From Hetaerina americana (Eukaryota; Arthropoda; Insecta; Odonata; Calopterygidae), in the NCBI GenBank assembly GCA_022747635.1, contig JAKTNV010000023.1, forward strand, positions 5,520,348 to 5,584,347: a stretch of DNA of 64,000 nt, given 5' to 3'. Shown here piece after piece: positions 11,341 through 23,000 of this stretch (positions are counted from its first letter, which is position 1; every line of letters begins with the position of its first letter). The notes below the pieces were generated by a model. That model saw only the letters and a list, made by a program, of their open reading frames with translations. It did not search any database and was not told where the DNA came from. The position numbers and the translations under genes are program-made.

Positions 11341-14300
11341 AAGAGCTCCATGCCAGGCTTGTTGTAGACATTAGGTCATAGATTGGCGACGCAACTTGAT
11401 TGCGTTTCCATTAAGTATTCGTTTTCACGTAGACGCAACGCTAGGTCCGCAAAAGCTGTGGGGAGGGGGTAGTTAGTCACTTGTTTTTGTATGACGTTAT
11501 AAGTGATGTGCTTCTAATTTTAATCTTTACAAGGAAAGTATGCACGTTTTGTGTATTTTATTTTCCTAATATATGAATTAATTCTTAATTAGTTCGATGA
11601 ATTAACTAAAATTATGAATATTTAACATAAAATCCTAACTAATATGTGTAGTCAATCTTACATGCACAAAAGATACGAAGAGGTCCGGTAGCAAGTGACG
11701 CCCAGAATGTTTTAAAAATATCCTAGTAACAGAGTACTTGCTTTCATTCAATGTGCGACGATAATTGAAAGTTTTTCAACATTTACTTCTGCATTTTCTT
11801 TTTGCAACCGAGTACATAATTTTTTGAATAGTATATTTAGGAAATTAAGAAACATATATATATATAGTCGGCTGTCATTAGGGAGACAAATATCAGTAGG
11901 AGGTTAGTTTGGTCATTTGTTTTCCTATTGCAGTTATGTCGGTATACTTCATGTAAGTATATTTCTTCGGAAAGTAAACAAAATAAAACAAATAGGTCAT
12001 TTTGTTGACTAATTTATTAAGTATTGCTTTTTATATTCTAGGAAACGATAAAGTAACAATATTGTACCTTACGTATATATTCATTGTACGCCTGCAATGA
12101 CGTTTGAGACGAGGAAGCTCCGTAGGAAGTAAGATTTGAAGGTGTTTAGGAATATCGCAGCGAACACTGTATTCGTTTGAATTGTCTAAAGAAAGCCTGA
12201 TACATGCAAAACACTGGCATACGGCTTATTGCGCGTTTATTTTCAAATATTATCTCGAGAATTTCCTTCTTTTATTTCCTCTGTCAAATTTATATTCGGA
12301 AGTAGAACGAAAATCCCTCTTGAATTGTAATGTTTCAACTAATAATGGAAAATGGATTTTAACTCGTTTTAATTCATGTTACGTCACTTGCACAAAGTAC
12401 ACCGCACAAGGGACACTTTTACGCTCGGAACACTTTTAAAAATTAAAACACGATTTCCTCTGACTACTTTTGAATCAAATGTATTTAATTTCCTTTCAAT
12501 TATCTTTATTCCGGACTCACTACTATTGCTCTAGTATTGACTGCATTTTTCATATATTTCGGTGAAACCAATTCGCGCTTACGATGTTGGAAACGTCCAT
12601 TAGACTCTCATCGCCGGAATGTATTTGTGAATGACATCAGATGACCATTGACTCACATTGATACAACAATGTTCTCAAGTACCATTTAAACTACCTTTGT
12701 GTTCTAACAATAATGACGATAATGATTTAAGTCATACAAGGTTAATGAAAAAATAACCGAAAAACAAAGTCTAACCTCGACATATCGTAGTTTGTCGAGC
12801 GGTTTTCTTACGACCCGATGGCTTCTTTGTGGATGGATTCAGGGCGGTCCTTATGGGGACTCGTGCACTTCTTTGACGGCAGTTAGTTCCCATATTGGTG
12901 TCCGGTGGGGACTTATTTTAATGCAGAGAATATAAAATTATATCCTGGTTACCATTGTGGACTGTAAGGGGGTTGGGGAATAGAGTCCGTCCCGGTATTT
13001 TGTCATTTTGTTTGTTGGGACCTACGGGACGAGTTTTCAGCAGATCCTTTGCATCGCCAAATTTTCGACTATAAAAATGTTCACGGTCATCTTATCTTTT
13101 GAAACGCGATCTGCGATTATGGATACACTTAACCGATGGTTTGAATTGAGCCTTTCTCCCACCGTTGCAGGGTGACGTCAATTCCTGTCGAAGACGGCCG
13201 TGTCCCGCGATGCTCGTTCTCAGCACTCTTCCGGTGACTGTGGCGTGACTCTTTCTCTGAGCATTTGGGAAATTATGACCGTCCCTGATATCTCCAGTCT
13301 ATCACAAAATTGAATGGCATAAGGCGCTTCATCCCTTCGCTGCATATCCCATTTGAACGGAGTCAATGGACAGGGTTCCACTGAGATCACCATCTAGCCC
13401 CAACGAATCCAGCAGATGACAATCGCTTGGTGCATACGTCTTGACCACCCTGCTAAATAAAGGCACATCAGGAAAAACTATTTCATACACTTTTTATGTA
13501 AACCTTGTGACTAAATTTACATTCTAAATAGAGTAATTTGTAATGTGGATATGGCTTTCTTCACCAATTAGGGGTTTTCAAAATCTAACTTAAGTTATTT
13601 GTGTACTAACATCTTATTAGATTATTGCAGTGAAATTTTATAAAATACTCTCCTTTTTATTAATGATACTTTAGGTGATTCTAGTTCTCTCTATTAATAA
13701 AAATAACGCCACATATTATAATCTTCTGCGATGTTTGATTTGTGTGTAAATTCAAATGCTCGCCCATTAAAGTTTCGACGACTAATTGTTTGGCTGAAAT
13801 ATCGCAGAGAATCGAAAATGCTAAAAGACCAAATCACCAACTTAACGACTTCTCGGTTGGTTTTGACTTTTGTTTTGAGAAATGTATTTCCAAATATCGC
13901 GGGGCCTTATGTTGGAATCCTTTGTACTTTGTACAACATAGAAGTTGATAGAAGACACGCTTCTTTTTCCACAACTGTCCATATGTGAATGTCTTCAAGA
14001 AATGTAGAATACGGAGTTCACTTCAATATTCTGGCACCAATCTCCTTATCAGAAATTATTCATTAAATAATGGTTTGCCAATGGTAAATCTGTAAGGCGT
14101 AGACTTTGGTGAGCTGTATGTTTAAGACTTAGAAATCATGAGTTCAAAATATTGTTCATAACAATAGGCATTCGTAATAAATATATTCTACTTAATCTTC
14201 TGTGTTTACTCTTACAAATCAAAGTTGAATGAGAGAATGCAGAAATTAGCATGCTTCCTTCAATTCATAGTCTCCGTTGCTAATTAATCAATTAAGGATG

Positions 14301-15674
14301 AATGTTATTCCGCGACATTTATTTGCACGAAATATTTCTGTTAAAATACAACCAGTTTCATGATTGAATTTATTCCTTTTAATCATACCCTAGTGTCAAC
14401 CGCTCATCTTAGCGCTGATGGTTTTTAATCACGGAGATTATTTTAATTATTCATTGCTTGATTTTGCGTGACAGAAGTTGTTGTGTTAACTATTTTGCAG
14501 TGTGTATTCGTAAACGTATGGGTGTTATGCGCGTGTCACAAAGTGAGGAAACGCTGCAAATGATTGGCAGTTTGATTAGCCATCCAGCAGAGCCTAATCC
14601 TCTGCTCCAGGCGCCCAAAGAGTCCGTCACCTTGACACATTTCTTCGGGCAGTAACTCCAGCCTCGACGGCAGTTAAGAGACGTACAATTTTACGGCAAA
14701 ACTAGCAAGCGGTAATTGGCGGATGGTTCGTCTTTCTTTAGCATTTAATGCATCGATCCGCTGACCGTTTTTCGTGCCAGTTCACATCGGTTTCTAAATA
14801 ATCCGTGCCATATTATATCCTAAGTACTCATAATATAACACCCAAAGTACTTGCGACGAATTACGATATAAATTCGTTCGTTTACCACCATTTCCTATTT
14901 ATATTATCGATATTAGCGTTCTGTTTCATGTTTTCCGCTTGTCAATATTGAATTTTGTGCTTGTTTAATAACAAATACGCGCTTTGATTTCGCAGTATGT
15001 TGTAAATTGAATATTCTTGGGTACTCTTCCTATGGGAGTGCTTAATTTTAAGCATCATGGCATAGTGTGATTATGCTTCATGTATTTTAGTGGCCTAACA
15101 TAAATCCATAATATTTCCCAAAATCAGAACACTTAATTAACATACCGCCATCGAGATATTTGGGGAATGGGACACGTAACCCTAATTTCATTTTCATTGA
15201 TGAATCCTTTTCTTCCAGGCTCGACCGTTTGGAGGTGCTTGCCCGCCGCCCGAGTCGTGGACTTGGGCAGCGGATGAACGTGGTTTAGGCCTCTTGTGAC
15301 CTCGGGCCCTTCCACCAGGAGACTTCTGGTAGCTCAGAATCCCTTGAAAAATGTCATTAGAAAAAGAGCCCTCTTTTACCTAAATTCGAGGACTTCGTAA
15401 TTCTCAAGTCATTAGGGTTTCAAATGTCTGATTACATATTTAGCTTAATTTTCTTCTTCAGACTAAGGATGTCTGTAATGCGTCCGTGCACTACCTCATT
15501 GTGTGACGGTGGAAATATGAGCTTCTCTTCTCTCACATGAAGATTGTGATTTTTTAGGCTTTGACTTTTTGGTGCAAAACGCGCACCACCGCTGCGTTTT
15601 TATGGTAATTTGGTTTTTCCACTTCTTGTATATTGCTTTGAAGTGTATCTACCAAAAGGATACTTATTTGTAAC
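11341..15674. other. No recognisable feature
   Basis: Over 4 kb of AT-rich sequence. The frames at 12182-12439, 13731-13988 and 14458-14655 have no recognised motif. A short splice-acceptor-like stretch (ccttttcttccag, about 15205) precedes a GC-richer patch to about 15320, but no coding sense was recognised there. Confidence 0.5.
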
Positions 15675-16990
15675 TAATCTACATCAACATAATACCCCGC
15701 AAGCCGCCGCTAGGGCGTGTGGCGGGGGGTGCTTGGTCACCAACCGTAAAAAGGAACAATACCACTTGCAAAACAACAACGTGGAAAATTACACCCACAG
15801 CAGCGCACCCGGTCGTGCAAAAATGCCTTCGTCCAACACTCATGCAAACACATATACCGCAAAACAACAAAAAACTGTACCCCAAGATGCAGCACGAAAG
15901 CCATCACACGACACGCAAGCCAGGACACAACAAGCAAGAATGTGAAACATCACTACCACAAGAACATGCACCAAAGAACACTCTACCCCCCGAGGAGACT
16001 CTAAAAGGCAGGGAATGCGACCCAACGTAGCAGGTAGCAGGAATTTCCCCCTCGCGGAGAGGGACGAGGAATTGAAAGGGAGACTTAAAAACAGATAAAC
16101 AGATGACGAATGAGGTCATTCGGAAAGAATGGGTTATTATAACAAAACACACGAGGTTAGTGGAAGAGCATGCATTTAGTAGAACTAATTATTCCCTAGA
16201 CGCTGAGGGTGGCAGGTGGAATTTTTGCAGTCTATAACCCTGCAGTTTCCCTTCCGTATTGTTCGTGGGAAGGAGTCCTTGAGTCGCCTAGTTCTGGCAT
16301 CTTTTTCCCGAATTATATATATATGATCCAAGCGACCAATGTATGTAGGAGTACGAAGAATTTGCGAGACCTCGGTGCTGAAACAGGCGGATCTGAATTT
16401 ATTTAATAATTTCAATCTTGCCTTGAATCGTCTGTCAGCCAATAATTCCCACCCCATATCCATGAGCATTCCGGTGACGCTATGCGTTTTATCGTAAGAA
16501 TTCTTAACAAAACGGGCTGCCCGGCGTTAAACCTTCTCAATTTCCGGAATTAGACCTTTTTCACTCGGATCCCACACGCGACATGCGTATTCTAAATGAG
16601 GCCTCACAAGAGCGTGGTAACAACGTTCCTTGACCTTCGAGTCACTTTTGCCGACAATGCGTCTAATGACTCCCAATTTTTTATATGCTCGACCGCAGAC
16701 TCTACGTATGTGAGTCCCCCAAGTTAAGTCTTTTGTGAATGTGACACCTAGGTATTTTACCGTATCAACTACTTCTAGGTCACTTCCAGCCAATTTGTAA
16801 GCATATACCGTTGATCTTTTACAGAAAATTACCACCCAATATTTATTATAATTTAGTGTCAATCCCAAGTAGGACACCATTTAGTAATGCAATGCAAATC
16901 GTTAACAAAAATCAAGAAAAGCAACGGCCCGATTATTACTTTCGAATGAAACTTGCCCAAAAATTTATCGTAAGAATTTTTTTCAAAACG
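15675..16990 (-). mobile_element. jockey/CR1-like LINE fragment (RT C-terminus and 3' UTR)
   Basis: On the minus strand the order is an RT start piece (IIGPLLFLIFVNDL, near 16950), a deletion, the RT thumb/C-terminus (KYLGVTFTKDLTWGTHI; ALVRPHLEYACRVWDPSEKG), then MLMDMGWELLADRRFKARL and ARTRRLKDSFPRTIR, then a 3' UTR. The UTR ends near 15675 with a gtgtggcggggggtgc block and a tail with gatgtagat. A related copy of the 3' half lies at 46215-46690. There are several interruptions and no full ORF, so it is dead. It could be jockey, CR1 or a relative; only phylogeny would decide. Confidence 0.8.
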
Positions 16991-17692
16991 GGTTGCCCGG
17001 CGTGGGACCTTCTCAATTTCCCGAATGAGACCTTTTTCACTTGGATCCCACACGCGACATGCGTAATCTAAATGAGGCCTTACAAGAGCGTGGTAACAAC
17101 GTTCCTTGACCTTCAAGTCACTTTTGCCGACAATGCGTCTAATGAATCCAAATTTTTTATATGGTTGAAAGCAGACTTTACGTATGTGAATCCCCCAAGT
17201 TAAGTCTTTTGTGAATGTAACACCTATCTACCTATGTAACTACCGTATCAACTACTGCTTGCCAATTTGTAAGCTTATCCCGTTGATCTTTTACAGAAAA
17301 CTACCACCGAACATTTATTATAATTACGAGTCAATCCCCAGTTAGGACACCATTTAGTAATGCAATCTCAGTCCTGCGCTAGAATAAAACTATCCTCATC
17401 CCCAGATATCTCCCGATAGATCACCGTGTCATCCGCGAACATCCTAATTTTACTTTTCACTTCGCGGTTCAAATCGTTAACAAAAATCAAGAAAAGCAAC
17501 GGCCCGATTATTATTTTCAAATGAAACTTGTCTGCTTTCAAAATGACTTTTAACTGCCACGAAAACCCCTCCTCCGGGTCTTGTATCTCTATCGTGTCGG
17601 TAAACTTGGAAATCTATTGGGAAAATTTCTTGGTCGTTTATGTCATTGCACAGCCAACTCTCTGTGGGGAAGGGGACTGTTTCACCCACCAA
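16985..17692 (-). mobile_element. Second jockey/CR1-like LINE fragment (endonuclease joined to RT)
   Basis: Minus-strand reading from 17692: an endonuclease (APE-type) stretch with ESWLCNDINDQEIFP, FQVYRHDRDTRPGGG and VFVAVKSHF. After a deletion near 17525 comes the RT piece GPLLFLIFVNDLN, the catalytic FADDTVIYREISG (about 17430), and the thumb region VKERCYHALVRPHLDYACRV. It ends at RRATRFEKNSYDK, where the next fragment starts. Two partial copies of the same LINE therefore lie head to tail. Gaps and stops make it non-coding. Confidence 0.8.
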
Positions 17693-18045
17693 AGGAGGAA
17701 TAGACCTTACACAAGAGGAAAGGACAGTGGTTTAGAATTCATACAACATCATACAGGAAAGGAACAGTGCGTGTTCGTCCTTTATATGTGTTCCTATCCC
17801 TTTTCCTTATATCTGTTCCTATCCCTTTTCCTTATCTGTTTCTGTATATATGAGTATTTATTCGCCGTTTGGCGGGATTTCGTGTTTGAATTTGTATTTG
17901 GCCAATGTGGCTCATCTCTTTCTTCTGGCTATGCGTGCCACGAAACGCACTGTTCCTTTCCTGTATGATGTTGTATGAATTCTAAACCACTGTCCTTTCC
18001 TCTTGTGTATTGTCTATTTCTCCTTTGGTGGGTGAAACAGTCCCC
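17672..18045. repeat. Foldback element with 100-bp inverted arms
   Basis: 17672-17771 and 17946-18045 are inverted copies of each other, with about four mismatches in 100. They start with ggggactgtttcacccacc and end with ggaacagtgcg at the inside. The 174-bp middle is TC-rich (cctatcccttttccttat repeated). The left arm overlaps the outermost LINE endonuclease sequence. No clear target-site duplication was found. Confidence 0.85.
17771..17815 (+). repeat. 45-bp direct repeat, left of the Tx1-like LINE
   Basis: gtgttcgtcctttatatgtg and the following bases to about 17815 recur at 22902-22946 with no visible mismatch. The two copies flank the LINE at about 18.05-22.77 kb. A shortened relative (gtgttctttatatgtgttct) is at 23336. 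Confidence 0.8.
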
Positions 18046-18546
18046 TGACGCCATCTCTTGGCTAAAGAATCGGGGCGCTTGGCGACATATTAGACCCACG
18101 GATCTCAGGGTAAATTACGTTTCCTCGATAGCTGCCTCGATAGCAGGACGTGCCTGTGTTCACCGAGTGTCTAAAATTTGCCGGCGTCCGAGGCTTCGGC
18201 CGCCGGGGTTTGGAGAGCGGCACTGCCGGACTCTCTCGGAAATCGAGGTTCCGATCGTGTTTTGTTTCGAGCGGCGGTTGACCGCCTAGTTCATCAAGAA
18301 GCGTGCAGTTTGACTCTCGACTTCCTCCGCCGGGAAGGCCGTACTCTTGTTTTGTTTACTGGATCAAGACTGACCTTGACTCCTGGTGTAGAGCTTAGGC
18401 TCCTTTTTATTTGCTACCGCCGGGTGCGTGTAGCGGGGAGGGAGTGCACACGAGTGTTTTTTTTTCTTTCTTTCCTTCTTGGAGTGCTTTCAGTGCGCTC
18501 TTCTTCTTTTCTTGGCGCTGGCGTGCTCCATTTGATTTCTTTCAAA

Positions 18547-20136
18547 ATGGTCGTACGTCGCGTAAACACGCTCGCCTTGCAAGTTGATGAGAAGGCGAAA
18601 CCCCCTACTCCGTTGGAGGTCCACCTCTTTACACTAGAGTCGCTGGGCCTCACACCCGAAGAGATTGTGGCGATCCAATTTGGATATAACCGCCATTTGG
18701 TATTCCTGAAGTTGGCAACTGAAGCTACTATGAAGAGGATTCTAGATAATATCCCACGAAAACTACCGTTTCCATCCAAAATTGATCCGAGGACGACGAT
18801 TACCATTGACGAGACCTCCGGTAGCCCTTGTAATGTCAGGGTTCTATGTCTCCCCGTGGAGACCCCATTGGAAGATATAACAGGCGAGCTTCAACGTTTT
18901 GGAAAAATCCATCGCTCGTGGGAGAACAGGTGGGAGGGCGACAAACTGGCACGCGTGTTGACAGGTACGAGAGTGGTGCGGATGACGGTCGAAAGAAATA
19001 TCCCCTCGTACCTCCACATCGGCGGCAACCGGGCCATCATCATCTACGAGGGTCAGCGCCCCACCTGCGCCCGTTGCAACCAAGAAGGCCACGAGCGCAA
19101 GACCTGCCCTCGGAACCAGGGAGGGAAGAGCTATGCGGAGGCAATGTTTATGGCCTCCAATCCGAACACCGCCGAAGAGATAGATGAGCCCGAGATGGCT
19201 GTGGAGGAGAGAGCGCGGTCCCTGATACTTATCGAGGGTGCGCCCCCAGCTGTTCCCGCCGAACCCCCGCATCCCCCTCCACTTGGAGGGAAATTTCAGA
19301 GGGAGCGAAAGTCGTCAACGGAAGAAAGGGATCCGAAGAAGAAGAGGACGGACGACATTGCACTGCTGATTTCGAGCATTGATCAAGCTGCGGTCCCTAC
19401 CAGCTCGGATACACACTCACGACCACCAGCCCCTATCTCCGTGACCCCGTCAAAAGAGGACAGATCATCCTGCGTCCTTCCTTTCTCTGGCTACGCCAAC
19501 GATGCGTTCTTCCCGCAATCCTTGCTTCACGGGCTTCCAACTCCCCGAGAATCACGGGTGACAGCGGGGGAAGATGTATCCGATTACGACTGTCCCCCTT
19601 CCTCAACGGCGGGCCCATCGATTACGGTGTCACGGAAAATCAAGAAAGTATCACCGGCCGCGGAAGTTGACACATGTACGAGCAAAACCTTGTCGACGTC
19701 AACAATCCCAGACATTCCATCCTCATTCTCCTTTGAGGACAGCCAAGGTGTCGACGATCTTCCCAGGGCTCCTCTAGAGGCGGACCAATGCGACCGATCT
19801 CCTCTAATTTCTCCCGATGGGGCACCTTCGGCAGAAGACCACCAGTCCGCCACCCCGCCCCCCCCTGAGGCCACATCCTGGGCTGGGACGGCCCAAGCCT
19901 CTGCTCGCTCGAACAGGGCCCCCCGTGGAATGCCGCCGAGTAACCCGCTCTTCGTAGAGACCACGGCTGGGTCTTCCTCTTCGGACGAGGTCGGAAGGGA
20001 GGTATGCGGTGACAACTCGAGACCTCGATCGTCGACCCGTCGGACGAAGCGTCCCGGGAAGCGGCGAAGCACTCGTCGCCCGGGTTCGAGCCGCGACCGA
20101 AGCGACGTAAGCCATGACCAGGACTCTGGTAAGTGA
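18547..20136 (+). CDS. LINE ORF1 RNA-binding protein (RRM-like, CCHC knuckle)
   Basis: ORF1 proteins of this group coat the element RNA in the transposition particle. I place the start at ATG 18547 (TTCAAAATGG context), giving 529 residues. The frame is also open upstream to 18178, but that part looks like leader. An RRM-like fold is suggested at residues 96-125 (RVLCLPVETPLEDITGELQR, then FGKIHRSW). A CX2CX4HX4C knuckle follows at residues 174-187 (CARCNQEGHERKTC). The second half is rich in proline, serine and acidic residues, and the end is very basic (RRTKRPGKRRSTRRPG). Its stop TGA overlaps the ORF2 ATG by one base (TGATG at 20134), an arrangement suited to coupled translation. The frame is intact. 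Confidence 0.85.
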   Translation: MVVRRVNTLALQVDEKAKPPTPLEVHLFTLESLGLTPEEIVAIQFGYNRHLVFLKLATEATMKRILDNIPRKLPFPSKIDPRTTITIDETSGSPCNVRVLCLPVETPLEDITGELQRFGKIHRSWENRWEGDKLARVLTGTRVVRMTVERNIPSYLHIGGNRAIIIYEGQRPTCARCNQEGHERKTCPRNQGGKSYAEAMFMASNPNTAEEIDEPEMAVEERARSLILIEGAPPAVPAEPPHPPPLGGKFQRERKSSTEERDPKKKRTDDIALLISSIDQAAVPTSSDTHSRPPAPISVTPSKEDRSSCVLPFSGYANDAFFPQSLLHGLPTPRESRVTAGEDVSDYDCPPSSTAGPSITVSRKIKKVSPAAEVDTCTSKTLSTSTIPDIPSSFSFEDSQGVDDLPRAPLEADQCDRSPLISPDGAPSAEDHQSATPPPPEATSWAGTAQASARSNRAPRGMPPSNPLFVETTAGSSSSDEVGREVCGDNSRPRSSTRRTKRPGKRRSTRRPGSSRDRSDVSHDQDSGK

Positions 20137-20333
20137 TGTCCGGTGCCCATAGCTGTCCTCTCATTCCACCAATGAATATTATTTCGTTTAATATTGCTGG
20201 CGTTTATAGCGCTTTAAAAATTGCAGTCCTCCAACGTTTTTTCCGCGACCTTAGGGCTGATGTAATCCTCCTTCAAGAGGTAAAGGAGGACATACGCTCC
20301 CCAACAGTGGCAAAAAGAACTGGACACGGATAA
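20136..20333 (+). pseudogene. LINE ORF2 N-terminus: endonuclease stub
   Basis: The frame starts at ATG 20136, overlapping the ORF1 stop. It reads the start of an APE-type endonuclease, NIISFNIAGV (the Asn of the SFN motif) and DVILLQEV (the catalytic Glu). It ends at a stop at about 20331. Everything after the QEV motif, normally about 200 residues with the catalytic Asp/His motifs, is missing. The nicking function is lost. Confidence 0.8.
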
Positions 20334-22497
20334 AGGGGGCCCCCTAACGCTATCTGAGCTTCGGCGCTGGATGAAATCCAACTCTGGCTCCGATATAGAC
20401 AGAATCCCTGTCAGAGAATCTGCCGCCGGTGACACCAACCTCCTTAAGGAAGCGGGCCGGCACTTTCAAAACACCTTTAACAGGTATCCTCCATGGAAGG
20501 AGGGAGACGCACCCCCTCTCCCTACGCTTCCCACAGATCAAAAAGACCATTTTTGTCGAGACATAAGTTCAGACGAACTGGACTGCGTCTCCTCCATGTT
20601 CCCGAAGGGCAAAGCACCCGGCTTGGACGGCCTACCCTTTGAATTTTATCTAGCGTACTGGGATGTTTTAAAACCTATTTTAACCCACCTTTTTAACTGC
20701 ATTTTAGCTAGCGGCTCTCTGACTGCAAGTCAGAGGACCGCCATGATAACGCTTATACCAAAGAAGACGCGGCCGAAGTCGTTCAACGACTTCAGGCCAA
20801 TCGCCCTTTTAAACGCAGACTATAAAATATTGGCGCACGTCCTACGATGTAGAATGACGGCTGCTGCCGACATCGTCCTCTCTCCATCCCAGTACGCCGG
20901 GTCGAAAACGCGAAACATTTTCGATGCAGCACTTTTAATTCGCGACATCATTTTTTCCGCCCCCTTGTACGGCGATCGTTTTTTATCACTGGTGGCTATC
21001 GATCTTGAGAAAGCATTTGACCTGGTCCGGATCGAATGGATTCTCACCGTGCTCAAGAAGATGGCCTTCCCCGAGTACTTCATTCGTGCCGTATCAACGA
21101 TGTATAACGGAACATACTCTATAATTAGGATAAACAATGCCACATCGCCGCCCATCCCCGTCAGTAACTCCGTTCGGCAGGGCTGCCCACTGTCAATGCT
21201 GCTGTTCGCCTTTGCCTTAGACCCCATACTCAGACGACTACAGAGCAGTGGAATCGGGGTACGTCGTCACGGCGCCGTCTGCCTGGGCGTCGCATACGCT
21301 GACGACATAACGCTCTTCGTAGACGACCCGTCCCACATGGCCCTTGCCCACGACATATTAACGTCATATGAGCAGGGTGGTATCTTCCTCAATAACCGGA
21401 AATCCGGGTTTTTGCTGCTGAAGGGCGACCGGCCCTCGACCTCCATCGGTTGGTCAGAAGCGCCCTCGCTCAAAATCTTGGGGTTCTGGTGGGAGAGGGA
21501 GTTGGCTCCCACGATTGAGCGGAACTGGGGAATTATTGACCATCATGTAAAATGGAGTGTTGGAAAGCTTTCACTCCCTTCCCTCCCGATCGTGACCCGC
21601 GTCCGCCTCCTCAACCAGATTGTCTTCCCAAGGATATGGTATGTGGCCCAGCTATGGCCCTTAACCACTAAATACAACGCATACTTTATTAGAGTGTCCA
21701 ACCAAATGATCTGGAATGGCTACGTAAAGAAAGTGTCCCGAAACCAGCTCTATGGCCCGTTTGAGCAGGGTGGTCTCAATTTAACCGATACAGCTCTAAA
21801 GGCGAAGGTGGTCTATGCGAAGCTTAGCCTGCGCATCCTCGGCGGTGACGACGCGTGGCGCAAGGCACTCCTCAAGGACGCGTGGCAGGAACTCGCGCGC
21901 GACGTATGCCACCGGAGGGCATTTGATGAAACGAAAAAAGTCGCTTCTCTCCTGCGAGATGGAGAAGCAATTCGGGTGAAGACCCTGTATGTCAGAGCGC
22001 TTACCGAGCAGCAACAAAATACATCAAAAAGAACGTTTTCTTGGAAAAACTGGGCGACCAGCAGGGCGAACGATGAGGCACGTAGTGGAATGTTTAACCT
22101 AATCGCGAACACAGTCATGACGAGGGAAGTGAGGCACCAGCTTCGGCTAGCCGATTCGCCCCTTTGTCCGTCATGCGGTCGAATAGACAACGTCGCGCAT
22201 CTCATCCTTGGATGCAACGATAAAATCAGAGAATGGGAAGCTCTAAAAAAGATCTATAAAACCTGGGACGTGTTCGGCGGTGGTGCCATTACCGACATGA
22301 ATCTGATCACCTTGAACTTTCGGCTCTTTCCGAGCATTAAATCCTTCATAATGACCACCCTAATCGTGGAATTCACACAGATGAGAACCGCGAATAAACA
22401 TTCCGCAAAAGGCATGCAAGCATTGGTGGAACGGATGTGGCTGCCCCCGGTACCGGACACACTTCGTCCGTGGTTAAAAAGTTGTTTTTCTGAATAA
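20290..22497 (+). pseudogene. LINE ORF2 reverse transcriptase and C-terminal domain (EN-less)
   Basis: The RT frame is open from about 20290 (QQWQKELDTDKGG) in a different frame from the endonuclease stub. Counting from ATG 20371 (708 residues): KAPGLDG at 81-87, FRPIALLNADYKI at 141-153, AIDLEKAFDLV at 209-219, RQGCPLS at 269-275 and the catalytic YADD at 309-312. A zinc-binding CPSCGRIDNVAHLILGC motif lies at 599-615 and the protein ends near 708. All RT catalytic residues look present and the frame has no stops. Only the upstream deletion disables it. It would act with its own ORF1 on element RNA in the nucleus. Confidence 0.9.
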
Positions 22498-22773
22498 CTG
22501 TGCTTCAAAGCTATCAATAATTCCAACCAAATCTAAAGTTCCGTTGCAAATCCAAATATTTCCTTCTATATTTTGTGAACCCTGCCTTTATTATTTCCTT
22601 CAACAGTATTGTTCATGGTCACAATTGTTTCATGCAATGTATATGAATTTATGTCTATGTAAGTGTGTAACCATAGTAAGAAAAAAAAATATTCTGTAAC
22701 CATAATCTGTAAGCTGACAATGTGTACAATGTAAACACTAGCAGTGTAACATAATAGACCGAATAAAACCAAA

Positions 22774-22846
22774 TTGAACCATAGCTCAAGTGGTTAAGAG
22801 CATCCGCCCGGCAAGTGGATAGATCCGAGGTTCGAGTCCCGGTCAA
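22774..22846 (+). ncRNA. tRNA-like sequence (decayed tRNA or SINE head)
   Basis: Contains an A box, TAGCTCAAGTGG (22782-22793), and a perfect B box, GGTTCGAGTCC (22829-22839), 36 bases apart. A hairpin atccgc-ccggcaa-gtggat resembles an anticodon arm. The T stem (cgagg against cccgg) and the acceptor stem pair poorly, so it is unlikely to be a working tRNA. It lies directly after the LINE 3' end. Confidence 0.6.
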
Positions 22847-22901
22847 GGAAATATTTTTACTCTTGTGATCCGTTCGATTCCGCCTTCCCCACCTTTATTG
22901 T

Positions 22902-22946
22902 GTTCGTCCTTTATATGTGTTCCTATCCCTTTTCCTTATATCTGTT
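22902..22946 (+). repeat. 45-bp direct repeat, right of the Tx1-like LINE
   Basis: Second copy of the sequence at 17771-17815. It is followed immediately by a long TA repeat. Confidence 0.8.
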
Positions 22947-22952
22947 TTTGTA

Positions 22953-22964
22953 TATATATATATA

Positions 22965-23000
<36 letters not shown>

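Larger units (their letters stand above)
18046..22770 (+). mobile_element. L1/Tx1-like non-LTR retrotransposon, internally deleted
   Basis: It has a GC-rich 5' region (18046-18546), ORF1 (18547-20136), ORF2 starting at 20136, and a 3' UTR to about 22770 with gaataaaacc and an A-run (aaaaaaaaa, 22680). ORF2 lacks most of the endonuclease and is frameshifted, so this copy cannot move by itself. GC content and codon use are clearly higher than in the flanks. The ORF1 type (RRM-like plus CCHC knuckle) and the ORF2 C-terminal CCHC suggest the L1/Tx1 group. The exact clade is inferred. Confidence 0.85.

Noticed and set aside
19584..20164. Long minus-strand frames opposite LINE ORF1
   Set aside because: Shadow frames caused by high GC in ORF1. 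No motif; the plus strand has clear domains.
20820..22526. Minus-strand frames opposite LINE ORF2
   Set aside because: Antisense shadows of the RT frame.
22774..22846. Functional tRNA gene
   Set aside because: A and B boxes are good, but the T stem and acceptor stem do not pair, so it is called tRNA-like only.
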